The notes under the pieces are model-generated. The model was not told the origin of the DNA and did no database searches. It worked only from the letters and a program-made list of their open reading frames with translations. Source: Litorisediminicola beolgyonensis (lineage in GTDB: Bacteria; Pseudomonadota; Alphaproteobacteria; Rhodobacterales; Rhodobacteraceae). From it: a DNA stretch of 64,000 nucleotides. Of the stretch, positions 25,844 through 34,912 are shown one piece after another. Numbering within the stretch: position 1 is the stretch's first letter; every line of letters begins with the position of its first letter. A program made the translations under genes and the position numbers. The stretch covers positions 1 through 64,000 of the forward strand of contig NZ_JBHTMU010000017.1 of NCBI RefSeq assembly GCF_042679605.1, in the 5' to 3' direction.

Positions 25844-26467
25844 ATGTCCGGACCCTGGAACGACTTCAACTCCGCGCAATCGAACACCAACGTCATCCCG
25901 AAAGGCACGCTCGCCAAGGTGCGGCTCACCCTGCGCCCGGGCGGCTTCGACGACCCCTCACAAGGCTGGACCGGCGGCTGGGCGCGCCGCGCCGCCACCG
26001 GCGCCGTCTATCTCGACGCCGAATACACGGTGCTCGAGGGGCCCTATGCCCGGCGCAAGATCTGGTCGCTGATCGGCCTCTACAGCCCCAAGGGCCCCGA
26101 CTGGGCGAACATGGGGCGCGGCCTGATCCGCGGCATCCTCAACTCGGCACGCGGTGTGTCCGACAAGGACAACTCGCCCGAGGCGCAGGCGCGCCGCCGC
26201 ATCAACGGGTTCAGCGATCTCGACGGCGTTGAATTCGTCGCCCGCATCGACATCGGCACCGACACCAACGGCGAGGACAAGAACGAGATCCGCGCTGCCG
26301 TCACGCCTGATCACCGCGACTACGCCGCGCTGATGGGCACGGTCGCACCGCAGTTCACCGCCGCCCCGGCGCAGGGCCACGCCCCGCAGCAGCCCGCCAC
26401 GGCCACCCAGCCCAGCCAGCCCGCGTCCGCCCCCGGCAACGCCGGTCGGCCGAGCTGGGCGCAGTAA
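25844..26467 (+). CDS. Possible phage ssDNA-binding protein
   Basis: This 207-aa protein has a clear AAAGGAG site. The N-terminal two thirds carry beta-rich stretches (KVRLTLRPGGFDD, AVYLDAEYTVLEGPYARRKIWSLIGLY) and a later DGVEFVARIDIGTD. This resembles DUF669/OB-fold ssDNA-binding proteins of phages. The C-terminal 50 residues are a Gln/Pro/Ala-rich disordered tail, as is common for SSB-like proteins. The location directly after an AAA_24 ATPase supports this. I cannot confirm the fold. Confidence 0.5.
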   Translation: MSGPWNDFNSAQSNTNVIPKGTLAKVRLTLRPGGFDDPSQGWTGGWARRAATGAVYLDAEYTVLEGPYARRKIWSLIGLYSPKGPDWANMGRGLIRGILNSARGVSDKDNSPEAQARRRINGFSDLDGVEFVARIDIGTDTNGEDKNEIRAAVTPDHRDYAALMGTVAPQFTAAPAQGHAPQQPATATQPSQPASAPGNAGRPSWAQ

Positions 26468-26480
26468 GGGGAGACCGGCC

Positions 26481-28169
26481 ATGCGCCTGCGCCCCCGCCA
26501 GAAGACCTTCGTCGAGCGCAGCGTGGCTGCGCTCGCCTCCCGCGGCAACACGCTGGGCGTGGCGCCCACCGGCGCGGGCAAGACCATCATGCTCTCGGCG
26601 GTCACCGGCGAGATGATCGGCGACGGGGCCAAGGCCTGCGTGCTGGCGCATCGCGACGAGCTGACGGCGCAGAACCGCGCCAAGTTCCAGCGCGTGGTTC
26701 CGGGCGTCGCCACATCGGTCATCGACGCCACGAAGAAATCCTGGGGCGGCCAGGTCGCCTTCGCCATGGTGCCGACGCTGGCGCGGGCGTCGAACCTCGC
26801 CGACATGCCGCGCCTCGACCTGCTGGTCGTGGACGAGGCGCACCATGCGGTCGCCGACAGCTATCGCCGCATCATCGACCGGGTGCGCGAGGCCAATCCC
26901 GACGCCCGCATCTTCGGGGTCACGGCGACGCCGAACCGGGGCGACAGGAAGGGCCTGCGCGAGGTCTTCGACAATGTTGCCGACCAGGTCCGGCTGGGCG
27001 AGCTGATCGCATCCGGCCATCTCGTGCCGCCACGCACCTTCGTCATCGATGTCGGTGTCCAGGACGAGTTGCGGTCCGTCCGCAAGACCATGTCGGATTT
27101 CGACATGGCGGAGGTGGCGGGCATCATGGACCGTGCGCCCGTCACCGACGAGGTGATCCGCCACTGGAAGGAGAAGGCGGGCGATCGGCAGACCGTGGTG
27201 TTCTGCTCCACCGTCGCGCACGCCGAACACGTCACCGACGCCTTCAGGGCGGCGGGCGTTTCCGCCGCGCTGATCCATGGCGACCTGGCGGCCGAGACCC
27301 GCAAGGCGATCCTCGCCGACTACGCGGCGGGCGACATCCGCGTCGTGGTCAACGTGGCGGTGCTGACCGAGGGCTGGGACCATCCGCCTACCTCCTGCGT
27401 CGTGCTGCTGCGACCGAGTTCCTACAAGTCCACCATGATCCAGATGGTCGGGCGCGGTCTGCGCACCGTCGATCCCGAGGAACATCCTGGCGTCGTGACG
27501 ACCGACTGCGTTGTGCTGGATTTCGGCACCTCGAGCCTGATCCACGGCACGCTGGAGCAGGATGTCGATCTCGACGGCCAGACCGAGGTTGGTGAAGCCC
27601 CGACGAAAACTTGCCCCGGCTGCGGCGCCGACATCCCGCTGGCCGCCACCGAATGCCCGCTCTGCGGCGAGGCGTTCCCGCGTGAGGATCTGGATGCGGG
27701 CGAAGGCGGGGACGCCGCGCCGCTCTCGGGCTTCATGATGACCGAGATCGACCTGCTGAAGCGGTCCAGCTTCGCGTGGGTCGACCTCTACGGCACGGAC
27801 GACGCGTTGATGGCCACGGGCTTCGCCGCCTGGGGCGGCATCTTCTGGCTGGATGGGGTCTGGTACGCCATCGGCGGGGCGAAGGGCGAGCGCCCCCACC
27901 TGTTGGGTGTCGGTGAGCGCGCCGTCTGCCTCGCGCAGGCCGACGACTGGCTGAACAGCCATGAGACCGACGAAAGCGCCTTCAAGACCCGCTCCTGGTT
28001 GCGCCAGCCGCCGACCGAAAAGCAGCTGCAGTACCTGCCGCCCGAGTGCCGCCACGACTTCGGCCTGACGCGCTACCGCGCCTCGGCGCTGATGACCTTC
28101 GGCTTCAACAAGCGCGCCATCCGCCAGCTGATCGACACGGCCGCCCGGCCCGAACGGAGGGCGGCATGA
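26481..28169 (+). CDS. DEAD/DEAH-box helicase with zinc ribbon
   Basis: This is a 562-aa superfamily 2 helicase. Walker A is PTGAGKTIM (about 29-37), motif II is VVDEAHHA (about 116-123), SAT-like VTATPNRGD follows, and motif VI is QMVGRGLRT. A zinc ribbon CPGCG...CPLCG (about 379-396) follows the helicase core and leads to a C-terminal domain of about 150 residues. It is similar in layout to the phage helicases of the Rad25/ResIII group. It lies in the replication block between the possible SSB gene and a Cas4-like nuclease gene. Confidence 0.85.
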   Translation: MRLRPRQKTFVERSVAALASRGNTLGVAPTGAGKTIMLSAVTGEMIGDGAKACVLAHRDELTAQNRAKFQRVVPGVATSVIDATKKSWGGQVAFAMVPTLARASNLADMPRLDLLVVDEAHHAVADSYRRIIDRVREANPDARIFGVTATPNRGDRKGLREVFDNVADQVRLGELIASGHLVPPRTFVIDVGVQDELRSVRKTMSDFDMAEVAGIMDRAPVTDEVIRHWKEKAGDRQTVVFCSTVAHAEHVTDAFRAAGVSAALIHGDLAAETRKAILADYAAGDIRVVVNVAVLTEGWDHPPTSCVVLLRPSSYKSTMIQMVGRGLRTVDPEEHPGVVTTDCVVLDFGTSSLIHGTLEQDVDLDGQTEVGEAPTKTCPGCGADIPLAATECPLCGEAFPREDLDAGEGGDAAPLSGFMMTEIDLLKRSSFAWVDLYGTDDALMATGFAAWGGIFWLDGVWYAIGGAKGERPHLLGVGERAVCLAQADDWLNSHETDESAFKTRSWLRQPPTEKQLQYLPPECRHDFGLTRYRASALMTFGFNKRAIRQLIDTAARPERRAA

Positions 28170-28172
28170 CCC

Positions 28173-28583
28173 ATGTCCACATCCACCCCCATCACGGCCG
28201 CGGACCGGCGGCGGCTCTGGCATCCGCGTGGAACGCTCTGTGCTGTCTGCCGACAACCCACCCGTGGTTTTGGCTGGTTCGATCCGCACCGGTCGAAGCA
28301 GCCCCGGCCATCGGTCTGGTTCTGCTCGATGCCCTGCCAGTCCTTCTGGACGCGCTTGGCGCGGGAGCGTTTCGCCATGGTTGACCTGACCGAGGAAGAG
28401 CGCGCCGCGATCACCGCCACCATGAAGCGCGTGGCGCTGCTGATGGACGAGATCGGCTGGGCTACTCCGCTTGCGGACCTGACCGAGGCGCAGGTGCGCG
28501 CGCTGATCGAGGAAGCCGTCGAGGGCTTCCGCGAGGCCATGTCCGACATCGCCCGGGCGCAGACGCCGGAGGTGCCGTTTTGA
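28173..28583 (+). CDS. Phage protein with N-terminal zinc-binding motif (DUF6511-like)
   Basis: This is a 136-aa protein. The N-terminus has two CxxC-type pairs (LCAVCRQPT and FCSMPCQSFW) that form a treble-clef zinc finger, followed by acidic helices. The family resembles the DUF6511 proteins seen in alphaproteobacterial prophages, an assignment made from memory of the pattern. The stop overlaps the start of the nuclease gene (TGATG). Confidence 0.55.
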   Translation: MSTSTPITAADRRRLWHPRGTLCAVCRQPTRGFGWFDPHRSKQPRPSVWFCSMPCQSFWTRLARERFAMVDLTEEERAAITATMKRVALLMDEIGWATPLADLTEAQVRALIEEAVEGFREAMSDIARAQTPEVPF

Positions 28584-29350
28584 TGCTGGACTACAACCAT
28601 CGCCCCAGCTTCGCCGACCGGGTCAACGCCGCCGTCGATCGGGCGCTCACCGCCGATCAGGCGACGCGGCCGCCCCGCGACTATCTCGGCGGCTCGCGCC
28701 TCGGCCATGCCTGCGAGCGGGCGCTGCAGTTCGAGTTCACCGCGACGCCGAAGGACGAGGGCCAGGACTTCTCGGGCCAATCGCTGCGCATCTTCGCCAT
28801 CGGCCACAAGCTCGAGGATCTGGCCGTCGCCTGGCTGCGCGGCGCGGGCTTCGACCTCTACACCCGCAAGGGCAACCGGCCCGATGGCGGCCAGTTCGGC
28901 TTCTCGGTCGCGGGCGGGCGCATCCGGGGCCATGTTGATGGCATCATCGCCGCCGGGCCCGAGGGCTTCGGTCTTGCCGTTCCGGCCCTCTGGGAATGCA
29001 AGACGATGAACGCGAAGAACTGGCGCGCCTGCGTCAAGGACGGCGTGACCAAGTCGAAGCCGGTCTACGCCGCCCAGATCGCGCTCTATCAGGCCTACAT
29101 GGAAACCAGCGTGCCAGGCATCAGCGCCGCGCCTGCTGTGTTCACCGCGATCAACAAGGACACGGCCGAGATGCACCACGAGCAGGTCGCGTTCGACGCC
29201 GACCTCGCGCAGCGCATGTCCGACCGGGGCGTGCGGATCCTGCAGGCGACCGATGCGGGCGAGTTGCTGCCGCGCGTCGCCACTACGCCTGACTTCTTCG
29301 AATGCCGCTTCTGCCCCTGGTCCGAGCGCTGCTGGGGGCTGCCGGCATGA
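28583..29350 (+). CDS. PD-(D/E)XK exonuclease, Cas4/RecB-like
   Basis: This is a 255-aa protein. GHVDGIIAAG (catalytic Asp) and ALWECKTMNAKNW (E-x-K) form the nuclease core, followed by the helix QIALYQAYM with the usual Gln. The C-terminal CRFCPWSERCW holds three cysteines that, together with the N-terminal C in LGHACERALQ, could bind an iron-sulfur cluster as in Cas4/AddB-type nucleases. It is likely the phage recombination exonuclease working with the ATPase and ssDNA-binding protein. The start at 28583 is coupled to the preceding stop. Confidence 0.75.
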   Translation: MLDYNHRPSFADRVNAAVDRALTADQATRPPRDYLGGSRLGHACERALQFEFTATPKDEGQDFSGQSLRIFAIGHKLEDLAVAWLRGAGFDLYTRKGNRPDGGQFGFSVAGGRIRGHVDGIIAAGPEGFGLAVPALWECKTMNAKNWRACVKDGVTKSKPVYAAQIALYQAYMETSVPGISAAPAVFTAINKDTAEMHHEQVAFDADLAQRMSDRGVRILQATDAGELLPRVATTPDFFECRFCPWSERCWGLPA

Positions 29351-31668
29351 GCGACGACGGCGTCCTGCATTTCAACCCGTGGATGGACTTCAATGACGGG
29401 CCACCGTCCGAGAACCCGTTCGGCTGCGACCCTGATCCCCAGCAGATCGCCGTCTTCCTCGACACCGTGTTCAGCTGGTGCGAGGGGCTGATCCCGCTCC
29501 GGGGTTTCGTCGACAAGGGTCAGGGCCGGGACGGCAAGCCGCACAATATCTGGATCGCGGCCGACGGCAGCGCACCAGGGAAACTCGCGACCTTTGCCGC
29601 ATGGGCCAACCGTGAAGGCGCTGCGGTTTATGTCATCCCCGGAACGGTCGAGGAACAGGGCCAGGCCCGCGCCGCCGATGTGCTGCAGATGCAGGCCCTC
29701 GTCGTCGATCTCGACGCGGGCGACATCCCGGCCAAGCTGGACCATGTCACCCGCCACATCGGCCCGCCCACGCTGATCATCGAAAGCGGCGGGCGCACGC
29801 CAGAGGGCGCGGCCAAGCTTCATGTCTGGTGGAAACTGACCGAGCCCGCCGAGGGCGACGACCTGGTCACCCTCTGCCGCCTTCGCGGCGAGATCGCCGT
29901 GAAGGTCGGCGGCGACACGCATTTCCGCTCGGCACACCAGCCGATCCGGGTGCCCGGCACGGTCTATCACAAGCACGGCCACCAGCGCCTCGTGCAGATC
30001 CGCGAACATCGCGACGTCGAGGTGGATCTTGCGGATTTCGCCGAAAAGGTCGCCGAGATGCCGCCGCTGCCGGGCGTGGGCTTCGCCAGCGACGTTGCCG
30101 CGCCGACCGCGAAGCCCGGCATCGACGCTGTGCTCACCACACCGGTGCGGGAGGGCGCGGTCGACGACTGGTCGCGCTTCCAGGGGGCCAGCGCCGCCAT
30201 CGGCCATTACGTTCGCCTGGTGCACGAGGGCCGCCTCGACCCCTTCGCGGGCTGGGAGGCGATCTGCGGCTACAACGCCGCCATGCTGCGCCCGTCCTGG
30301 CCGCTCGATCGGCTGATGGCCGAGTCCGAGCGCCTCTGGGCGCTGCATGTGAAGCGCAACGGCCCGCCGCTCCTGCGCGCGGCCCACGCGGGTGCCCCGG
30401 CCAGCCCGCTGCCGACCTTCACCCTCGGCGCGCTGCTGGACGACACGAGCCCCATGCCCGAGGACATTATCGGGCCGCGCGTGCTGACGCCGGGCGGGCT
30501 CCTGGTGCTGGGTGGCGCACCCAAGGTCGGAAAGAGCGATTTCCTGATCTGCTGGCTCGTCCATATGGCGGCCGGCGTGCCGTTCCTCGGCTTCACGCCA
30601 CCCCGGCCGCTGCGCGTGTTCTACCTTCAGGCGGAGATCCAGTATCACTACCTGCGCGAGCGCATGCAGCAGATCGCGCTGCCCGCCGCCGTGATCGCCG
30701 CCGCGCGCGACACCTTCATCGCCACACCGAAGCTGAAGCTGCTGCTCGACGCGGAGGGCGTCGCCCGCGTGGCCGAGGCGATCCGGGCCGCATTCGCCGA
30801 CGCGCCGCCCGACATCCTCGTCATCGACCCGATCCGCAATCTCTTCGACGGCGGCCCAGAGGGCGGCGGCGAGAACGACAACACCGCCATGATGTTCTTC
30901 CTGAAGGACCGGGTCGAGCTCCTGCGCGAGGCGGTCAATCCGGATGCAGGCGTCATCCTCGCCCTCCACACCCGCAAGGCCACCAAGCATCAGGTCAAGG
31001 ACGATCCCTTCCTCGCGCTCTCCGGCGCCAGCGCGCTGCGCGGCTTCTACACCTCGGGGCTGCTCATGCATCGCCCCGACGAGGACAGCAGTGTCCGCAG
31101 GCTGGAGATCGAACTGCGCAATGGCCCCGCGCTGCCGGGCAAGCTGATCGACAAGGTGAAGGGCGAGTGGGTCGAGCTGAACCCGCTGAACGAGCGCCTG
31201 GTACGCAAGGAGGTCGGCGCCAAGCTCGATGCCGAGCGGCTGCGCAAGCACGATGTCATCCTCGGCATGCTGCTGGATGAGGCGGCGAGCGAGCGCCTCT
31301 ACACCGCCATGCAGTTCGCCGAGAACTTCGAGAACCGGGGCGGTCTGGGCAGCAAGCACACGATCCGCGAGCGCCTCAGCGTGCTGGCGACCAAGGGCTT
31401 TGTGAAGTTCCTCCGCGACCCCTCGGGGTTCGGCTTCCCCGTCACCCGGTCCCGGTTCGGCTACCTCTGCGTGGAAGGCATGCAGTTCGGCGCGCCCGAC
31501 GAGCATGTCGATCCGGACACGGGCGAGGTCACCACGATTGCCCGTCCGGTCTTGCCCAGCCACTTCAAATGCCCCCAATCCGGGCTCTGCCTGCAGGTCG
31601 AAAACCCCGCCGTCTGGGTCTACCCGGAGGGGCTGGATGACGACCCAACTCATATGAGTGAGGCCTGA
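29347..31668 (+). CDS. Primase-helicase (AEP plus RecA-like ATPase)
   Basis: This is a 773-aa protein starting in ATGA overlap with the nuclease stop. The N-terminal part (about 60-240) carries VVDLDAGD (DxD near 121), LIIESGGRTPEG and RVPGTVYHK, an archaeo-eukaryotic primase pattern. A RecA-like domain (about 375-580) follows, with Walker A GGAPKVGKSD (about 389-398), Walker B ILVIDPIRNLF, and LALHTRKATK. The C-terminal part (about 620-773) contains a winged-helix-like segment. It is the likely phage replication initiator. The palindromes just downstream may be its origin. Confidence 0.8.
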   Translation: MSDDGVLHFNPWMDFNDGPPSENPFGCDPDPQQIAVFLDTVFSWCEGLIPLRGFVDKGQGRDGKPHNIWIAADGSAPGKLATFAAWANREGAAVYVIPGTVEEQGQARAADVLQMQALVVDLDAGDIPAKLDHVTRHIGPPTLIIESGGRTPEGAAKLHVWWKLTEPAEGDDLVTLCRLRGEIAVKVGGDTHFRSAHQPIRVPGTVYHKHGHQRLVQIREHRDVEVDLADFAEKVAEMPPLPGVGFASDVAAPTAKPGIDAVLTTPVREGAVDDWSRFQGASAAIGHYVRLVHEGRLDPFAGWEAICGYNAAMLRPSWPLDRLMAESERLWALHVKRNGPPLLRAAHAGAPASPLPTFTLGALLDDTSPMPEDIIGPRVLTPGGLLVLGGAPKVGKSDFLICWLVHMAAGVPFLGFTPPRPLRVFYLQAEIQYHYLRERMQQIALPAAVIAAARDTFIATPKLKLLLDAEGVARVAEAIRAAFADAPPDILVIDPIRNLFDGGPEGGGENDNTAMMFFLKDRVELLREAVNPDAGVILALHTRKATKHQVKDDPFLALSGASALRGFYTSGLLMHRPDEDSSVRRLEIELRNGPALPGKLIDKVKGEWVELNPLNERLVRKEVGAKLDAERLRKHDVILGMLLDEAASERLYTAMQFAENFENRGGLGSKHTIRERLSVLATKGFVKFLRDPSGFGFPVTRSRFGYLCVEGMQFGAPDEHVDPDTGEVTTIARPVLPSHFKCPQSGLCLQVENPAVWVYPEGLDDDPTHMSEA

Positions 31669-31839
31669 CTCATATGACAGCGCCAACTGCGCACTCAACG
31701 AAATCAATGGGTTACGGGCAAATAAGAGTTAGGCCCCTAACTCATGCCCGAAGACTTCATGAAGTCCTATTCCGCAATGATTTCAGCCACTTGTCCTCCC
31801 CGGAACAGTTAGGTGTCAAACCCCCATACTACGTATGGG
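31648..31839. promoter_or_regulatory. Palindrome cluster after the primase gene, possible origin or operator
   Basis: Within 192 bases there are two copies of ACTCATATGA spaced exactly 20 bases apart (31648 and 31668), GAGTTAGG-CC-CCTAACTC (31726-31743), GACTTCATGAAGTC (31753-31766) and CCCATAC-TAC-GTATGGG (31823-31839). The first copies overlap the end of the primase gene. The 31669-32008 gap has no gene and is richer in A/T than its neighbours. Either a replication origin or an operator for the next transcript is possible. Confidence 0.5.
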
Positions 31840-32008
31840 AGGGCCACCCCACAGGGTTGGCCACTCCTCCCATACGTCCGGGTCAGCCGCGCGCGCCGCC
31901 GTGACGGTCTGTTGTGCTTCCCGATCCGACGACGGCGGCCCCGTACCGCCAAGCACCAGACCGCCGTCGTCTTCCACCACCACAGGCCACCGGCAAAGGA
32001 GACCCATC

Positions 32009-32548
32009 ATGGCTCAGCCGACTCTGATCCCGAATTGCGACGGCGCAAGGTTTGAATCGCTGCCGCTCGACACGCCCCGCAACCGCTGCATCCTCGCGCT
32101 CGACCTCGGCACCTCGACCGGCTGGGCGATCCGCGGCCATGACGACCTGATCACCAGCGGCACAGTCTCGCTGCGTCCCGGCCGCTTCGACGGCGGCGGC
32201 ATGCGCTACCTGCGCTTCACCAACTGGCTGACCGAGATCGACCGGCTGTCCGGGCCCGTCGCCGCCATCTGGTTCGAGGAAGTCCGCCGCCACGCGGGCA
32301 CCGACGCGAGCCACATCTACGGCGGGCTCATGGCCACGCTGACCGCATGGGCTGAGCTGCGCGGCGTGCCCTACGAGGGCGTCCCTGTCGGCACGATCAA
32401 GCGCCACGCCGCTGGCAAGGGCAATGCCGACAAGGCCGCGATGGTCGCCGCCGTCCGCGCCCGCGGCTTCAGCCCGGCCGATGACAACGAGGCCGACGCC
32501 ATCGCCATCCTGCTCTGGGCGATCGAGACGAACGGGGGTGTCGCATGA
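32009..32548 (+). CDS. RuvC-like Holliday junction resolvase
   Basis: This 179-aa protein starts at the ATG at 32009 after AAGGAGA. ILALDLGTSTGWAI is the RNase H-like first strand with the catalytic Asp. IWFEEVRRHAG supplies the acidic residue of the second motif, and DNEADAIAILLW at the C-terminus supplies the DxxD pair. Phage RuvC-type resolvases process replication and packaging intermediates. Located in the operon of small late-early genes. Confidence 0.82.
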   Translation: MAQPTLIPNCDGARFESLPLDTPRNRCILALDLGTSTGWAIRGHDDLITSGTVSLRPGRFDGGGMRYLRFTNWLTEIDRLSGPVAAIWFEEVRRHAGTDASHIYGGLMATLTAWAELRGVPYEGVPVGTIKRHAAGKGNADKAAMVAAVRARGFSPADDNEADAIAILLWAIETNGGVA

Positions 32549-32745
32549 GATGGCATCCCCACGGCTACGGCGGCCGACGCCGGGATCCCGAGCAGGTCAA
32601 ACGCGAGGGCTGGCGGGAACAGGGCGTCCTCGCGGTCTCCGCCGATGACGACCGCCTCACCTGGCCCGAGCGTGAACTGGTCCGCCAGCTTGGCGAGAAG
32701 CTCTACGGGCCGCGCTCTTCCGACAGGGAGGCGCACCATGGCTGA
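32545..32745 (+). CDS. Small hypothetical phage protein
   Basis: This 66-aa, strongly charged protein (GRRRDPEQVKREGWREQGVLAVS) overlaps the resolvase stop by 4 bases and the next gene by 8 bases. No motif recognised. The tight coupling on both sides supports expression. Confidence 0.5.
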   Translation: MRWHPHGYGGRRRDPEQVKREGWREQGVLAVSADDDRLTWPERELVRQLGEKLYGPRSSDREAHHG

Positions 32746-33118
32746 TCGCGAATGGACCGCCGACTGCGTCGCCGATCATTTCGAGGAGGCGTTCCGCACC
32801 TTGCGCAAGCTGCCGCCGGTGAAGGCCCAGGGCTACTTCAACACTTGGCCTGACATCGTGCGCACCAGCCGCGAGATCGCCGCGATGGAGCCCCAGCCGA
32901 TGCGGGTCTGGCCCTCGGCCGCCGCGATCACTCGGCTCGAGCAGACTTTCGACTGGGTGCTCTGGATCGAGGAGGCGGAACGCAAGCTGGTCTGGTCGCG
33001 CGCGGCCCGTGTGCCGTGGAAGCAGATCAGCGGCGAACTCGGCTGCGACCGCACGACCGCCTGGCGTCGCTGGCAGCTGGCGCTGACCAAGATCGCTGCG
33101 CGCCTGAATGCGCAGTGA
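32738..33118 (+). CDS. DUF6362-like phage protein with HTH
   Basis: This 126-aa protein starts at the ATG at 32738. The sequence VADHFEEAFRTLRKLPPVKAQGYFNTWP and the C-terminal WKQISGELGCDRTTAWRRWQLALTKIA match the family of phage proteins I know as DUF6362. The C-terminal part is a helix-turn-helix. It may regulate late transcription. The assignment is from pattern memory. Confidence 0.6.
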   Translation: MADREWTADCVADHFEEAFRTLRKLPPVKAQGYFNTWPDIVRTSREIAAMEPQPMRVWPSAAAITRLEQTFDWVLWIEEAERKLVWSRAARVPWKQISGELGCDRTTAWRRWQLALTKIAARLNAQ

Positions 33119-33186
33119 CTCCAATGTGTTGCAACACTTTTCCCTTCGACATCTGCAACAGATCCATGCTATTCCGAAGGCAAGAT

Positions 33187-33221
33187 GGGGAGAGTGCGCT
33201 GGAAGGCTCGCTCTCCCCTTT
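33187..33221 (+). terminator. Probable terminator after the resolvase operon
   Basis: GGGGAGAG (33187-33194) pairs with CTCTCCCC (33211-33218), followed by TTTG. A TGTTGCAACA palindrome lies further upstream, near 33126. The remaining stretch to 33534 is GC-rich, has several GGACCCC/GGGGTCC repeats and shows no gene. Confidence 0.5.
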
Positions 33222-33534
33222 GCGTTGACGGGGGCCTTCTGGACCCCGGTATTCAGCGAGGGTCCGGCCGGGGTCCAGCCCACGGCAGTTTCCGGTTCCT
33301 TCCTGGCGACATTCGTATGCTGGCGGGCGAAGCGCGGGACTTCGCCAGCGACAGGGCCGGATTTTTGGGAAGCCACCCGGAAGCCGGAGCCACGCGCGCC
33401 CCGCGCAAACACCAATGAACGCTGGCCTTCCGACCGGAGACCGCCGGTAGCCGCTGGACCCCGCTTGGAGTCCAGCGCGGCATCCGGAGTCCGGAAGCCA
33501 CCGGCATCCACCCGACCGAGGAACCTTGCCTGTC

Positions 33535-34911
33535 ATGACGCTGAGCTTCGCCCCGGACGCGATCGAGATGTGGCCGCTGTCGCGCCTCCAGCCCTACGCG
33601 AGGAACGCGAAGGCGCACGGCGCGGACCAGGTCGCGAAGATCGCGGCCAGCATGGCGGAGTTCGGCTGGACCGTGCCCTGCCTCGTCGCCGACGACGGCG
33701 AGTTGATTGCGGGCCACGGGCGCGTGCTGGCGGCGACGCAACTCGGGCTGTCCGAGGCGCCGGTGATCGTGCTCGGGCATCTGACCGAGGCGCAGCGGCG
33801 GGCCTACCGGATCGCCGACAACAAGCTGACGGAATTGGGCACCTGGGACGAGGCGCTGCTGTCGGCGGAACTGAACGACCTCTTGGCCGAAGATTTCGAC
33901 CTGTCGCTCGTCGGCTTCTCCGACGGCGAGTTGGACAAGCTGCTGGCCTACGTCGCGGAAGACGACGGTGAAGAAGGTGGCGCCGGGGGCTCCGTGCCGC
34001 CGGTGACCATCCCCGAACCGCCGCGCAACCCGGCTTCGCGGACGGGCGATCTCTGGATCCTCGGCGACCACCGCCTGCTCTGCGGCGACAGCACCAGCGC
34101 GGCCGATGTACGCCGCCTGATGAACGGCGAGCGGGCAATCCTGTTCGCGACCGACCCGCCGTATCTCGTCGACTACGACGGCTCGAACCATCCGACCCGC
34201 AACAAGGACTGGTCCGCGTCCTACGGCACGACCTGGGATGACAGTTCTCAAGGCGCGGAACTCTACGACGGCTTCATTGCCGCCGCCGTCGCCGAGGCGA
34301 TCGCAGAGAACGCCGCCTGGTACTGCTGGCACGCCTCGCGCCGCCAGGCGATGCTGGAGGCTTGCTGGGAAAAGGCAGGCGCCTTCGTCCATCAGCAGAT
34401 CATCTGGGTGAAGGACCGCGGTGTCCTGACCCGGTCGCATTACCTCTGGAAACACGAGCCCTGCTTCATGGGCTGGCGCCGTCCGAACCGCCCGCCGAAG
34501 GTGGCCGAGGAAACGCTGGCCTCGACATGGGCGCTGCCGTCCTTCGCCAAGGACGACCGGCCCGACCACCCGACGCCGAAACCGCTCGACGCCTTCGGGA
34601 TCCCGATGCGCCAGCATGTGGCGCGGGGCGGGCTTTGCTACGAGCCGTTCTCCGGCTCCGGCTCGCAGATCATGGCGGGCGAAGCCAATTGCCGCCGCGT
34701 CTTCGCGATGGAAATCAGCCCGGCCTATGTCGATGTCGCCGTGGAGCGGTGGCAGGCCGAGACCGGGCGCGACGCGATCCTCGATGGCGATGGCCGGACC
34801 TTCGCTGAGGTGAGGACCGAGCGGCTGGGCGACGATGCCGAATCCCCGGTCGATACGCCCGACACGGACGCCGCACCCGAACCCGCGCGCAAGCGCAAGA
34901 CCGCCGCGTGA
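33535..34911 (+). CDS. ParB-like domain fused to a DNA methyltransferase
   Basis: This is a 458-aa protein. Residues about 10-120 are a ParB/sulfiredoxin-like domain (SRLQPYARNAKAH, LIAGHGRVLAA, RIADNKLTELG). The rest is a beta-class N6/N4 methyltransferase with DPPYLVDYDG (catalytic motif IV, about 207) before FSGSGSQIMAGE (motif I, about 372), then a low-complexity tail. Such fusions are common in alphaproteobacterial phages and modify phage or host DNA. The ATG at 33535 is preferred over the TTG at 33526, which lies too close to the GAGGAA site. Confidence 0.88.
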   Translation: MTLSFAPDAIEMWPLSRLQPYARNAKAHGADQVAKIAASMAEFGWTVPCLVADDGELIAGHGRVLAATQLGLSEAPVIVLGHLTEAQRRAYRIADNKLTELGTWDEALLSAELNDLLAEDFDLSLVGFSDGELDKLLAYVAEDDGEEGGAGGSVPPVTIPEPPRNPASRTGDLWILGDHRLLCGDSTSAADVRRLMNGERAILFATDPPYLVDYDGSNHPTRNKDWSASYGTTWDDSSQGAELYDGFIAAAVAEAIAENAAWYCWHASRRQAMLEACWEKAGAFVHQQIIWVKDRGVLTRSHYLWKHEPCFMGWRRPNRPPKVAEETLASTWALPSFAKDDRPDHPTPKPLDAFGIPMRQHVARGGLCYEPFSGSGSQIMAGEANCRRVFAMEISPAYVDVAVERWQAETGRDAILDGDGRTFAEVRTERLGDDAESPVDTPDTDAAPEPARKRKTAA

Positions 34912-34912
34912 C

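Noticed and set aside
29095..31707. 870-codon open frame opposite the primase-helicase gene
   Set aside because: Antisense shadow with GVE/RDE-rich composition and no motif; the opposite strand has complete primase and Walker motifs.
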